Positions 1 through 8,913 are shown, numbered from the stretch's first letter. The stretch: DNA of 64,000 nucleotides from Bog-793 sp963761425 (GCA_963761425.1 CAVXGQ010000005.1:620001-684000); one strand, 5' to 3'. The notes: generated from the letters alone by a model not told the origin. Numbers and translations: made by a program.

Positions 1-178
1 GCGCTCTGGAAGGTGCATTTCGTCGATAGGCGAGTCCACCGGGTCCTCGTTGAGTCATTCAACAGCGACGCGCCGGCGAAGGAACTCGTCGCAGCGGCCC
101 GTCATCGCGTGCCGAACTTGACCCTCCGCGAGATACGGCAAAGCCTGGGCCGCGCGCGCCTCCTTCCGGTTCCCCGTT

Positions 179-607
179 GTGGAGGAGCAGGAACGGTCGC
201 GACCATTTATGGGCCACCAGAGCAGGCGGAGCCACGGCCGCGTCGACCAGGCAGCAACGAGCGAAGAGCAGGGGTACCGAGTCTTGCTGGTCGAGCGCTC
301 GATGAAATTGAGGGATCTGATTGTTGCGGGTCATCTCGCCCCGGGCGACGTACTAGAAGTGGATTGCTGGGGAGAGCTTCACACTGCCGAGCCTCTTGAC
401 GATGGACGCGTCAACTATCGAGGCGTCGCCTACCAGACGCCCTCGGCTGCCGGAGAAGCGGTCAAGAAGACGACACGAGGGCTGGACACCCCAAAGAACG
501 TCAGTGCCAACGACGGATGGATATTCGAGCGAGCAGAAGACCGGAAGACGGGACAGATGGCGGCACTCAAGCAAATTCGGAGGAGCACAGCCGCAACCCT
601 CGCGTAG
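179..607 (+). CDS. Small protein with a RAMA-like C-terminal domain, possibly a gene fragment
   Basis: The C-terminal two thirds (from about residue 41, MKLRDLIVAGHLAPGD) resembles the RAMA fold found beside restriction enzymes and adenine methylases. It shows the pattern pGD.L, a short strand, DGRVNYRG, YQTPSAAGEAV and a final NDGWIF, equivalent to the usual GRI..G..Y.SPSAAA...NGW. The N-terminal 40 residues look like non-native read-through, and another frame upstream (13-180) may hold the broken 5' part. No methylase or nuclease lies in the window. I infer a decayed or orphan DNA-modification-associated fragment; the start (GTG) is uncertain. Confidence 0.4.
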   Translation: MEEQERSRPFMGHQSRRSHGRVDQAATSEEQGYRVLLVERSMKLRDLIVAGHLAPGDVLEVDCWGELHTAEPLDDGRVNYRGVAYQTPSAAGEAVKKTTRGLDTPKNVSANDGWIFERAEDRKTGQMAALKQIRRSTAATLA

Positions 608-842
608 GCGGCGCTCAGCTCGGTGCCGAGGTGCAAAGTCAAGCGGAAGCGAACTGGTGCTTCTACTCCGACAAGCGAGCCATGTGTCACTTGTGAGTGC
701 TGATCGAAAAAAGGAGAGCGCCCCGTTGCCCTGCTCCTTCATGGGGCATCCGCCGAAGTCCGGTCAGGGTGTGGCGTTGACTTACTTGAGCTGATCACCG
801 TATCTGCCGCAGGACCGAGATTCGGCGGAGCGCCCCATCTCG

Positions 843-1937
843 TCACTGGAACCGAGCCAATATTTCCTCCACCGAGTCGACGGAAGTCTCCCAGTCCATC
901 GCGCGCGCTGTACTCACGCCGCTATAGGCGATGCGCCTGCGCGTCGCTTCATCGTCAAGCAGCCGCGAGCATGCTTCTGCGAGGGAATTTGGCTCGCGAG
1001 GCGGCACAAGCAACGCATTGATACCGTCTCGCGCAAAATCTTCTACCCCCCCATTCCGAGTCGAGATCACCGCAGCGCCACATGCCATCGCTTCAGCAGC
1101 GGGGAGACCCCATCCCTCGTATGCCGAGGGTAGAAGGAAGATCGCCAGCTCGTTGTAGAAGGAGCGCATTGCATCGTCAGTGGGTGCGTCGAGAGTCTCC
1201 ACCCAAGATGGAAGATCGATGCGTCCCGGTCCAACTGCCAGCACGCGGATGTCGTGCGTCGCGCGGATATGCGCCAGTGCTGCAATGGCATCGTCGCAGC
1301 GTTTGACGGGTCCTTCACGCGCGATGAACCCTACGACCGCTTCCCTTAATGCGGGATCTCGTACCACGTGGAACACGTTGAGGTTCAGACCGCAGGTAAT
1401 CGTTTTGTCTGGCTCGCGGCCAGCGTCCCGCAACATGGTAGCGACGGCATTAGACGATGCCACGACGATATCGGGATGGCCGAACGCTCGCACCATGCGC
1501 TCTCGTGTTGCAGCGTCAGCGGTCATCCAAAATTCGTAGTCATAAGCGATCTGCACCACACCACGGGCTCGGCGGCGGACAATCGGCACCACCTCCGCCG
1601 TTTGCCACGCGGTTACGATGGCCACATCGCACTGTGGGATCGAGCGACCACTAGAAATCGCGAGCCGTAGCCGGGGGTCGAATTTGAACCAGGAAACGAG
1701 CTGCGGGAGCACCCGGAGAAGGGCGAGCGTTCGAAGCGCGAGGCGCGGACCGCACGATGAGACGAGAAATACGACCGTGACGATATGTCCGCGCGCTGCA
1801 AGGTGGTTCGCGTATTCATAATGAACACGGAAGCCTCCTATCGGCGAACGAGCGTACCCTGGCAGGACGATCGTCAAGCGCACGGTTTTCCCCGTAGAAC
1901 GCTTGGCACGCATACGCGTATCGGCTGACCACCACAC
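843..1937 (-). CDS. Glycosyltransferase family 4 (GT-B fold)
   Basis: A retaining glycosyltransferase of the GT4 type, expected to move a sugar from a nucleotide donor to a growing glycan at the inner face of the membrane. Near residue 22 the N-terminal Rossmann half opens with LTIVLPGYARSPIGGF, the usual glycine-rich acceptor loop. The C-terminal half has the donor-site EX7E signature SAYEGWGLPAAEAMACG followed by a typical NGG.EDF..DG.N..LVPP segment. Length (about 364 residues) is normal. The start could be the internal ATG giving MRAKRSTGK, because the first eight residues look spurious. Sugar specificity cannot be read. It is separated from the other sugar genes by a transposase relic. 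Confidence 0.85.
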   Translation of the reverse strand: MWWSADTRMRAKRSTGKTVRLTIVLPGYARSPIGGFRVHYEYANHLAARGHIVTVVFLVSSCGPRLALRTLALLRVLPQLVSWFKFDPRLRLAISSGRSIPQCDVAIVTAWQTAEVVPIVRRRARGVVQIAYDYEFWMTADAATRERMVRAFGHPDIVVASSNAVATMLRDAGREPDKTITCGLNLNVFHVVRDPALREAVVGFIAREGPVKRCDDAIAALAHIRATHDIRVLAVGPGRIDLPSWVETLDAPTDDAMRSFYNELAIFLLPSAYEGWGLPAAEAMACGAAVISTRNGGVEDFARDGINALLVPPREPNSLAEACSRLLDDEATRRRIAYSGVSTARAMDWETSVDSVEEILARFQ

Positions 1938-2304
1938 TGGATCGGTCCATCACGCCCCTCAGGGTGGTCACGCCTCAGCAATGTCGCCTCTGCTGAAGGG
2001 GCAACGAGCAGTCCGCGGCGTGTAATAGATCGGACAAGTGCGCACGCGGCAACGCGGCGCTGATCCAACACTTCACAGCGATTGCCGCATACGAGACACG
2101 TCCGAATGTGGAAGCGACCATGAAGGGCGCTACAAACAAATGGTGCGAGCGAAACGATAAGGGCCCCCCGGTTCTGATCGAGAGAGTCCCACGCTTTCGG
2201 GTCGGCGAAGAGGCGCTCGGTCACGAGGTGGACCTCGATGACGTCCCCCTCCTTCCTCTTCTCCCTGACGGTAGCACCAATGATCTGCTGGGTCGTCGGT
2301 ACTG
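1938..2304. other. Intergenic stretch with no recognisable gene
   Basis: Short open frames here do not resemble any family I know and have no plausible ribosome binding sites. It separates the GT4 gene from the transposase remnant and may contain the decayed 5' part of that element. No terminal inverted repeat was found by eye. Confidence 0.4.
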
Positions 2305-3100
2305 TTGACGAGCAGGATTCAGTTGGCGAAGCACCCGTGGCACTGGCGCCTGCCTTGGCAAAGAGGCCGAGGCGAGCATTGCGCCAAATTCCACTCGAAG
2401 GAGTTGAAGTCCACGGTCATTCGAACGCTCGCCGGCAACTCTCCTCCCGGGACCGTGCTCGTCACCGTCAACGAGATCCCGATCGCGCTCTGTGTGTTCT
2501 CGGGCAACACCTCTAAAGTGAGGACGTTTCCTGAGGTGATGGCCGATCTCCAGTCACGCTTAAAGGCAGGAGGATCGCCCTCGTTTACGACCGGGGACTC
2601 ATCAACGAAGAAAACCGCGCCTCCGTCGCGACACACGGCTTCGACCACCTGATGGCGACGCGGCCGCACCGCGATTGCGACGTCGTGGCGGTCCTCGGGG
2701 CCGACGAAGTAGATGACGTCACCTGAAGCGAGATGACCCGACCGCGGTGCTCGGTGACCGAGATCACCCACGCGGGCCAGCGCTACGTAGTCGTCACATC
2801 CACCAAGCGAAAGGCCCGCGCCGACCACTGGCACGAAGAGCTGCTGGCCCAGACCGAGGGGGGACTGGTCGCGCTCTCGCGGCACGTCCGCGAGGGACGC
2901 CTCAAGGAACTCGTGAAGATAGGCGCGGCGGCCGAGCGAATCCTCGCGGGCTCCGGTGCCGCACGGTGCTTCCAGACGACGATCTCTGAGGAGGTCTTCT
3001 ACTGGAGCTACGACGCGGCGGCTCTCCATGGCGAGGAGGAGTTCCTCGCCGGTCGCTACGGAGGGGGTCGCCTACCGTCATGGTTCGGTGCCACGACTAG
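2305..3100 (+). pseudogene. Degenerate IS1634-type (IS4-like) transposase
   Basis: Two consecutive frames together read like the middle of an IS1634-family DDE transposase. The first frame gives EIPIALCVFSGNTSKVRTFPEV, matching the family motif ..P....VF.GNT.E..TL..V. A frameshift near 2575-2580 moves to a frame giving LVYDRGLINEENRASV, equivalent to the family's second-Asp motif (V.DRG..S..N...L). That frame has an in-frame TGA at 2724-2726, then YVVVTSTKRKARAD and FYWSYDAAALHGEEEFLAG. With one frameshift, one nonsense codon and missing ends, it cannot make an active enzyme. Its outer limits are approximate. Confidence 0.65.
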
Positions 3101-3187
3101 GGGCCTGTCTCACCTGTCTCGAGCGGGCAAGCTCGCGATGACGATTGCGGAAAGCATCAGGTCCGCGGTGATCGCCTGCTCGATAGC

Positions 3188-3691
3188 GTGTGCACCAGGA
3201 AGTGCCGCGAGAGGAGGTCCGTGCCGATCACCGGAGTTGGAGAACCCCCGTCGAGCGCTCCCAATCAGAGGTGCAGACGCTTCGGCACCGTGGCGGAAGC
3301 AAGTTTTCGATTGCTCGCCAGGCACGCTCCCGAAGAGGCGCCCATCCTGGGCGGTCCCGCCCGCATCGAGTCGCTCGACAGGGAGATTGCTGCTGCCACG
3401 ATCGCCCAGGTCGGCCGGGACACGGCAGTTGCTTCGGGTATCGACGTCTTCGATTCCGACTGGTTGGGAACGGCGAAAGCTCTGTATTACGTCTCACCGA
3501 CGATCGGGTCGATTCGGCGATGGCCCTGGCGCGACGTCGATACCGTCAAGGTCGTAAAGCGCAAGCTCAGGCTCGCCAGGTACATCCTAGAGTTCCGGTC
3601 ATCGCCAACGCCCCTCACGTTGATTACTGGTCGCAGGTCAGCGAGGCGTCTCATTGCCCTTCATGAAGCGTGCAAACGATACCGGCACTGA
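3188..3691 (+). CDS. Hypothetical protein, possible bacterial PH-like C-terminus
   Basis: I do not recognise this gene. The last 100 residues look like real protein: ALYYVSPTIGSIRRWPWRDV is followed by alternating hydrophobic/basic strands and a final helix SARRLIALHEACKRY. That layout (a WxW pair, beta strands, then one C-terminal helix) recalls small bacterial PH-like domains, but this is only a shape argument. The first 34 residues are doubtful; a GTG at 3290 (VAEASFRLLARHAPEE) is a more believable start. It follows the transposase relic directly and may be a remnant itself. Confidence 0.35.
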   Translation: MCTRKCRERRSVPITGVGEPPSSAPNQRCRRFGTVAEASFRLLARHAPEEAPILGGPARIESLDREIAAATIAQVGRDTAVASGIDVFDSDWLGTAKALYYVSPTIGSIRRWPWRDVDTVKVVKRKLRLARYILEFRSSPTPLTLITGRRSARRLIALHEACKRYRH

Positions 3692-4151
3692 TTCGAACTT
3701 CACCCCCGAACATCAAGCCAGGTCCCCCGGAAGAAGGCTCTCGATGAAAGACTCTCGCGATTTGGCCCAATAGTCAGCTGCGACTCCCGGCGCGCCCCTA
3801 AGGCCGCGCGCAACACGGCGTCGATTCTGTGCCCCTCACCGCCCGATGAGCTGCCCCCGAATACCTACTGTCGGAATACCCACCGTCGTCTTTTCCGATT
3901 GACCACCCCCCGCGTTCACAGCGGCTCAACAAGCGAGCAATGGAGCACCACTATGTGTGGTCGCAGGTGCGTATGGACTAGTCAAACTGTGTCAGCAAGC
4001 GCCCTCCTCTTCCGGTTGCTGTGTTCTCTTGCCTAGTTATGTTAGCCAAATATGGCCCATGACATGGCTATAAACATGTCTGTACCAGTGCCAGCGCGGA
4101 GGTGGACGATGCCTCCATGGCAGATCGTGCGCCACGCAGACACCACGTAGA
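3692..4151. other. Long AT-richer intergenic region upstream of the first GH26-like gene
   Basis: About 460 bases without a credible gene. The right half is visibly richer in A and T than its surroundings and contains the dyad described at 4062-4081, so I read it as the promoter/regulatory region of the downstream secreted hydrolase gene. Nothing else was recognised. Confidence 0.4.
4062..4081. promoter_or_regulatory. Perfect inverted repeat around a TATAAA hexamer
   Basis: GACATG (4062-4067) and CATGTC (4076-4081) form a perfect 6-bp dyad with an 8-bp spacer that contains TATAAA (4070-4075), a good -10 candidate. It lies about 70-85 bases before the two possible start codons of the GH26-like gene. 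A dyad straddling a -10 box is what one expects of a repressor operator, but no regulator gene is adjacent and no convincing -35 was seen. Confidence 0.35.
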
Positions 4152-6014
4152 GTGGCGCCACGTAGAGTGGCCAGGACCCTCGACTACGTCAGAATCTCGC
4201 CACTACCGCGGATCCGCTCGGGCAAAGGGATCCGGCGATTCGGCGTGGGCGGCGGTGTCCTCGTCGCCGTTGCAATCTTCGCGAGCCAGGTCGGCAGCGT
4301 CGGCGACGCTGCGCCTGTTGCCCCGGGGCTAACGGCTCCAGTGATCACCTCGCAACCGAGAAGTGTGATCCTCGCGGCGGGTGCTCTGGCGAGGTTCGCT
4401 GCTTCGGCGAAAGGTGCGCCCCGGCCGAAGGTCGAGTGGCAGGTCTCGACGAGTAGAGGCAGGTCGTGGAAGCGCATCGTAGGCGCGACAAAGATCGTCT
4501 ACTCCACCGTGAGCTCGCCGTCGCGGCGCGGCGACGAGTTCCGGGCGGTTTTCTCCAATGCGATTGGATCCGCGACAACGCACCCGGCGAGATTGACCAT
4601 CAGAGGAATCGTGGACCGTCGCGCCACGACCGCCGCCAAGGCTCTGGCGATCAAGTCCACCACGTACCGGAGGGCAACAGCCCCGATGGTCACGGTGCAG
4701 CCCGCGAGCGCCAGCATGGTTGTGGGCAGCACGGCGACGTTCCGGGCCGTCGCGTCGGGCACACCGACCCCGAAGGTCCAATGGCAGGTTTCGACCAACA
4801 GCGGCGGAACCTGGAGCAACGTCAGGGGTGGGACCGCGTCAAGCTATTCGCTGGTCGCGTCGATCTCCAAGAATGGGTACAAGTTCCGGGCGGTCTTCAC
4901 AAACTCGGCGGGTTCTGCGACGAGCGCCGCCGCGACCCTCACGGTGAACGCTCCCGCGACCACCACCACCCCCACGACCACCACCACGACTACCACCACC
5001 CCCACGACCACCACCACGACCACCACCACCACGACCACTACCACCACCACGACTACCCTGCCAGCGGTCGATACGAGCGGAGTGATCACGACGAACGACT
5101 CGAAGACGCCTTGTATCTACATTGACGCGGTAAACGGCGTGTTCACCACGGCAGAGTTGATCGCAGTCGAGAACGAGACCGGCGTGAACTACGACTGCGT
5201 GGAGATCTTCAGCGATGCCGACCCGACCTGGAGCGATTGGGTCAATCCGTGGCCGACAGCGACGGTGTCGGACGGCTGGGATGCGTGGCTTGCCGCGGAT
5301 CCATCTCACCAGCTCATTCTCGGTCAGCAACTGATACCGGACTCGGAGTGCACATCAGTGTGCGTGGACCCACTGGTCTGGGAGTCAGCGTGTGACAGTG
5401 GCGCGTTCAACAGCTATGCGACCCAGCTCGCCAAGAACTTGGTGGACGAAGGTGCCGGCAACACGGTCATCCGATTGGGTAAGGAGTTCAACGGCCCGTG
5501 GGAGAACGACTACTTCGGCAACACCACGGCCGAGTACCAAGCATGGGCCGAGTGCTTCGCCCAAGAGGTCACTGCGATGCGCGCCGTGCCGGGAGCGCAC
5601 TTCCTCTTCGACTGGAACCCGAACACCTGTACACAGAACTTCCCGCTCGCGGATGCCTACCCGGGTAACGCCTACGTCGACATCATCGGCGCTGACTTCT
5701 ATGACGCTGACTGCACGACAGGCGAAACGGCTGCCCAGGAGGGTTGGAACAACCTCTTCCTCATTCCGTCCGTTCAGACGAGCCTTTCGGACATTGCCGC
5801 CTTCGCAAAGGCGCAAGGCAAGCCGCTCAGCATCCCCGAATGGGGAGAGACCACGACGACTGATGACACCGTGTATATGAACGGCGTCATCGGTGTCGTG
5901 GAAAACGACGATGTCGCTTATCAGAGCTACTTCGATTGCAACTGCGACGGGATTACCCCACTCGGATCGACGATCCCGGCGTCGACCGCTGCATACGAGC
6001 AGGCCTTCGGCTAG
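4152..6014 (+). CDS. Secreted GH26-like glycoside hydrolase with two Ig-like domains and a poly-Thr linker
   Basis: Predicted exported beta-mannanase-like hydrolase. Layout (residues counted from GTG 4152): basic N-terminus and one hydrophobic segment (about 32-50) as signal or anchor; two Ig-like repeats (about 62-151 and 178-266), each with a WQVSTxxGxxW core; an almost pure threonine linker (268-303); and a catalytic domain (306-620). The catalytic part carries VIRLGKEFNG (Glu445) and SIPEWG (Glu563), the acid/base and nucleophile pattern of clan GH-A, family GH26-like. At least ten cysteines in this domain suggest disulphides outside the cell. The start is ambiguous: a 13-bp direct repeat supplies in-frame GTG codons at 4152 and 4167. 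The substrate is inferred from fold only; a beta-1,3-xylanase or other GH26 activity is possible. Confidence 0.8.
   Translation: MAPRRVARTLDYVRISPLPRIRSGKGIRRFGVGGGVLVAVAIFASQVGSVGDAAPVAPGLTAPVITSQPRSVILAAGALARFAASAKGAPRPKVEWQVSTSRGRSWKRIVGATKIVYSTVSSPSRRGDEFRAVFSNAIGSATTHPARLTIRGIVDRRATTAAKALAIKSTTYRRATAPMVTVQPASASMVVGSTATFRAVASGTPTPKVQWQVSTNSGGTWSNVRGGTASSYSLVASISKNGYKFRAVFTNSAGSATSAAATLTVNAPATTTTPTTTTTTTTTPTTTTTTTTTTTTTTTTTTLPAVDTSGVITTNDSKTPCIYIDAVNGVFTTAELIAVENETGVNYDCVEIFSDADPTWSDWVNPWPTATVSDGWDAWLAADPSHQLILGQQLIPDSECTSVCVDPLVWESACDSGAFNSYATQLAKNLVDEGAGNTVIRLGKEFNGPWENDYFGNTTAEYQAWAECFAQEVTAMRAVPGAHFLFDWNPNTCTQNFPLADAYPGNAYVDIIGADFYDADCTTGETAAQEGWNNLFLIPSVQTSLSDIAAFAKAQGKPLSIPEWGETTTTDDTVYMNGVIGVVENDDVAYQSYFDCNCDGITPLGSTIPASTAAYEQAFG
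4953..5060 (+). repeat. ACC/ACG/ACT triplet tract coding for a threonine linker
   Basis: A run of threonine codons interrupted by two proline codons and ending in LPA. It joins the Ig-like part to the catalytic domain. Linkers of this kind are extended and usually O-glycosylated in actinobacteria. The triplet-repeat DNA is prone to slippage in whole-codon steps, so the length may vary between strains. Confidence 0.8.
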
Positions 6015-6586
6015 CGGGTCCATCGAGCAAAGCGACACCTACTAGCTCATCTCGCGATCACGCGGGCCTGACGCGGTGAGCCGTGGGCGGTTCCAACGAT
6101 CTGAGGAACTCGCCCGATCGCTCGATAACTGGCCGGACCGCTCACGCTGAACGAAGCTCGGAAGCCGCCGCGGTTCATGTCACGGGTACGCGACCGATCC
6201 ACTGGGTCAGATCAGTGTCAACCCGGTCGGCGACGCGACGGCATGAGAACCCTTCGCAACCGCTGCAGAAAGAACCGATCTCGTTACAACTTCGAGACGA
6301 CATGATCGGATCTTGCTCGCGAATCGCCGGGATCAACGGATGACACACCTCCGAGCAGATCGACGGATGACCGCCTGACCTGGCAATCCCGGGGTCGTTA
6401 CTCAGGATCGAGGTGACGAAAGCCTCTAGACACTGGCCGGAGGCGTTCGGCGCAATTGGATTGGAACATAAGAACATCGCGCATACACGCGACGCCAAAG
6501 TAAGTTTGAGATGGCGTCGCCGCCTCGAGCGCTAGCAGAGAACACCTTCGTCACGTGGCGTGCCGTGCTGCACGAAGGAGGGTCCC
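6015..6586. other. Intergenic region between the two GH26-like genes
   Basis: About 570 bases with no credible coding frame. It presumably holds the terminator of the first hydrolase gene and the promoter of the second, but I found no strong hairpin or promoter pair by eye. The only clear signal is the ribosome binding site AAGGAGGG at 6575-6582, which fixes the next start. Confidence 0.4.
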
Positions 6587-7927
6587 GTGTCTTGCAAGCC
6601 GAAATACAGCATGGCGATCGTGAGCATCGTGATCTTCACCGCGATCATCGGAGCCCCGTCGTACGCGACTGTGTCCGCGTCTATCACACGGCAAAGCGCG
6701 ATGTCGGAGCAGCAAACAGTAGACAGCCCGTTGAGCAGCCTGACCCCAACGATGATCACGACGACGGTGCCGACCTCGACGACGACGACGGTGCCGACCT
6801 CGACGACGACGACGGTGCCGACCTCGACGACGACGACCGTGCCGACCTCGACGACGACGACCGTGCCGCCGACCACCACGACGTTGCGGGCGGCCACCAC
6901 AACCACCACGTCGACAACCACAACCACCACGTCGACAACCACGCCAACCACGGCACCTGTCGTACTGGCCTCTTCTGGCGTCATAACGGCCGGCGACTCC
7001 AAAGCCAATTGCATCTACCTTGAAGCTGTCAACGGGGTGTTGACGACCACGGAGTTATCCGCAGTAGAAGAGACGACTGGGGTGACCTACGACTGCATCG
7101 AACAGTTCGCGGACGCGGATCCAACGTGGTCCGACTGGGTTAATCCTTGGCCGACGGGCACCGTGAGCGATGGTTGGGATGCTTGGCTTGCCGCCTCGCC
7201 GGATCACCAGCTCGTGCTCGGACTCAACCTCGTCCCGAACAGCGTTTCACCCTCCGGTTACCCGACGAACACCGGATGGGAAGCGACCTGCGCCTCTGGC
7301 GCCTACAACGAATACGCGGTCACTCTCGCCCGCAATCTTGTCGCGAAGGGCGCGGGCAATTCGGTCATCCGGCTCGGCAAGGAGTTCAACGGCTCCTGGG
7401 AGAACGACTACGTCGGGAGCCCCACTGACACGAACTATGCAAGTGAATTGGCGAACTGGATCGGCTGTTACCGAAATGAGGTGACCGCGATGCGGTCCGT
7501 GCCGGGCGCGCACTTCCTTTTCGACTGGAATCCCAACACGTGCATGACGAGCATCCCACTCTCCGAGAGCTACCCCGGTGACGCCTATGTCAATATCATT
7601 GGCGCGGACTTCTACGACGCCGACTGCACGACCGATGGGAGCGCCGAAAGTGAAGGCTGGAACAAGCTCTACACCATCGATTCCTCGATTGAGAACAGCA
7701 TGTCCGGAATGGTTGCCTTTGCCAAGGCGCACGGCAAACCGTTAAGTATCCCGGAGTGGGGCCTCGAGGGGAAAGATGACACCGCCTACATGAACGGCAT
7801 CATCGGCATTGTGAAGGCCAACGATGTCGCCTATCAGAGTTACTTCGACTGCAATTGCGACAACATCACCCCCCTTGGACCGGAAGTACCAGCATCGACC
7901 GCTGCATATCGACAGGCCTTCGGTTAG
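6587..7927 (+). CDS. Secreted GH26-like glycoside hydrolase, paralogue of the preceding gene
   Basis: A second exported GH26-like enzyme whose catalytic domain is strongly similar to its upstream neighbour (shared blocks DPTWSDWVNPWPT, VPGAHFLFDWNPNTC, IIGADFYDADCTT, VAYQSYFDCNCD). It lacks the Ig-like modules. After a short basic start and a signal-type hydrophobic stretch (about residues 9-30) it has a Thr/Pro/Val linker made of five 8-residue repeats (TTTTVPTS), more threonine, then the catalytic domain. Catalytic candidates are Glu266 in VIRLGKEFNG and Glu390 in SIPEWG. The GTG start at 6587 is chosen because a strong Shine-Dalgarno AAGGAGGG lies 4 nt before it; an upstream in-frame GTG at 6560 has none. 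Confidence 0.8.
   Translation: MSCKPKYSMAIVSIVIFTAIIGAPSYATVSASITRQSAMSEQQTVDSPLSSLTPTMITTTVPTSTTTTVPTSTTTTVPTSTTTTVPTSTTTTVPPTTTTLRAATTTTTSTTTTTTSTTTPTTAPVVLASSGVITAGDSKANCIYLEAVNGVLTTTELSAVEETTGVTYDCIEQFADADPTWSDWVNPWPTGTVSDGWDAWLAASPDHQLVLGLNLVPNSVSPSGYPTNTGWEATCASGAYNEYAVTLARNLVAKGAGNSVIRLGKEFNGSWENDYVGSPTDTNYASELANWIGCYRNEVTAMRSVPGAHFLFDWNPNTCMTSIPLSESYPGDAYVNIIGADFYDADCTTDGSAESEGWNKLYTIDSSIENSMSGMVAFAKAHGKPLSIPEWGLEGKDDTAYMNGIIGIVKANDVAYQSYFDCNCDNITPLGPEVPASTAAYRQAFG
6755..6874 (+). repeat. Five tandem 24-bp units coding for TTTTVPTS
   Basis: Minisatellite inside the linker of the second GH26-like gene. The 24-nt unit keeps frame, so gain or loss of copies changes only linker length. 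The first unit begins with Ile and the last ends PT instead of TS; middle units differ by a G/C third-position change (acggtg versus accgtg). Confidence 0.85.
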
Positions 7928-8058
7928 CGAGCCCGCCGTGGAAAGTCGTGTTGACAAGACGACTGCCGGTTGATGCGTCCGTGCTGCCGCGCTTCGTGTC
8001 GTAACCGAGTACGTGGCAAACCTCCTCCCCAAACGGGGAACCGCGGTCCGCCTGCAAG

Positions 8059-8913
8059 CTAAGTCGGCTGTGTCTGTCTTAAGCGGTCGACGAGATCGAG
8101 AAGCTCGGGCTCGTTGCTGGAGAACTTCCTCGCGAACGCGAAACGCCCACGTGAGGCCTCTCGGATCAGGTCTTCCGACGTGAGCGGGGCTGGGTGCGGC
8201 CCTCCCTCCCACTTGCAGTACGTCGGGTCACAGCCGATGTTTGCGAAGTCGAGCCGAGGAGCAACGGCGGTCTGCCAGAAAGCCTCCTCTGGAGCGAAGA
8301 CGTGGGAGAAGTACCGCCTCATCGCAACATTCTTATGGGCGACATCCAAGGCGTATTCCGCTGTCGATCGAGTGAACGACCACCACATACTCCCGGCATA
8401 GAGAGCCCTTCCGCCAAGCGCGCCTCCCAGGTCACGCCGGAGCCCGAACCAGCGAGTCGCTACGTTAACGGCCTTCGCGACGAGCGAATCAGGATAGCGG
8501 AATCCTCGTCGACGCCAGCGACGATTGAAGCGCCAAGCCGGCTTGCCCCAGTCCGCGTTCGGCGCCGGCACGATCTCCAGGTGATCCACCGGTTCGTCCT
8601 GCCACACGGCGAGCGCGGCCGCAGTGAGAATTGGGTAGCACTGGCCGCTGATCAATGTGCATCTCGTGACGTTTGAATCGGCGAGCGCGACCTCCAGCAG
8701 CCTTATCGTGACCTCAACCAAGCCCCACCCAGCCCAGTTTGGTGACAGGCGTCGATCCAGAAACTTCACCGATGGGCAACCCATCTTGAATTGTTCCGCG
8801 TCGACCCGCGCGGTGATGTGGGCAATTATCGAGGCATCTTCTGGTAACGCGGTGACAAGTCGCCGGAACATTGCGGGATCCCGGTGCGCCATGATGAGGT
8901 AGGCTGCGGTCAT
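8059..8913 (-). CDS. GT14 / Core-2 beta-1,6-N-acetylglucosaminyltransferase-like protein
   Basis: Resembles the 'Branch' family (core-2/I-branching enzymes, GT14), inverting transferases of the GT-A type. Family marks: MTAAYLIMAHRDPAMFRRLV at the N-terminus, then ...FLDRRLSPNWAGWGLVEVT, CTLISGQCYPI (the S.qd.Pl motif), AGSMWWSFTRSTAEY in place of the usual G.qW..l.r, and VFAPEEAFWQT (PDE.ffqT). Bacterial members add a branch sugar to surface glycans. It has no signal peptide and is presumably cytosolic. A GGAGG box 5 nt before ATG 8913 supports the start. It is transcribed against the flanking hydrolase genes, so it forms its own unit. Confidence 0.75.
   Translation of the reverse strand: MTAAYLIMAHRDPAMFRRLVTALPEDASIIAHITARVDAEQFKMGCPSVKFLDRRLSPNWAGWGLVEVTIRLLEVALADSNVTRCTLISGQCYPILTAAALAVWQDEPVDHLEIVPAPNADWGKPAWRFNRRWRRRGFRYPDSLVAKAVNVATRWFGLRRDLGGALGGRALYAGSMWWSFTRSTAEYALDVAHKNVAMRRYFSHVFAPEEAFWQTAVAPRLDFANIGCDPTYCKWEGGPHPAPLTSEDLIREASRGRFAFARKFSSNEPELLDLVDRLRQTQPT

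Noticed and set aside
4844..5089. Minus-strand frame made almost entirely of valine
   Set aside because: It is the antisense reading of the threonine-codon tract of the GH26-like gene, with no start signal or family resemblance.
6755..6874. Regular 24-bp repeats as a possible CRISPR-like or regulatory array
   Set aside because: Units are contiguous without spacers, in frame, and code for an evident linker.
6532..7014. Minus-strand Val-rich open frame
   Set aside because: Antisense of the second Thr/Pro/Val linker; repeats are explained by the plus-strand coding sequence.
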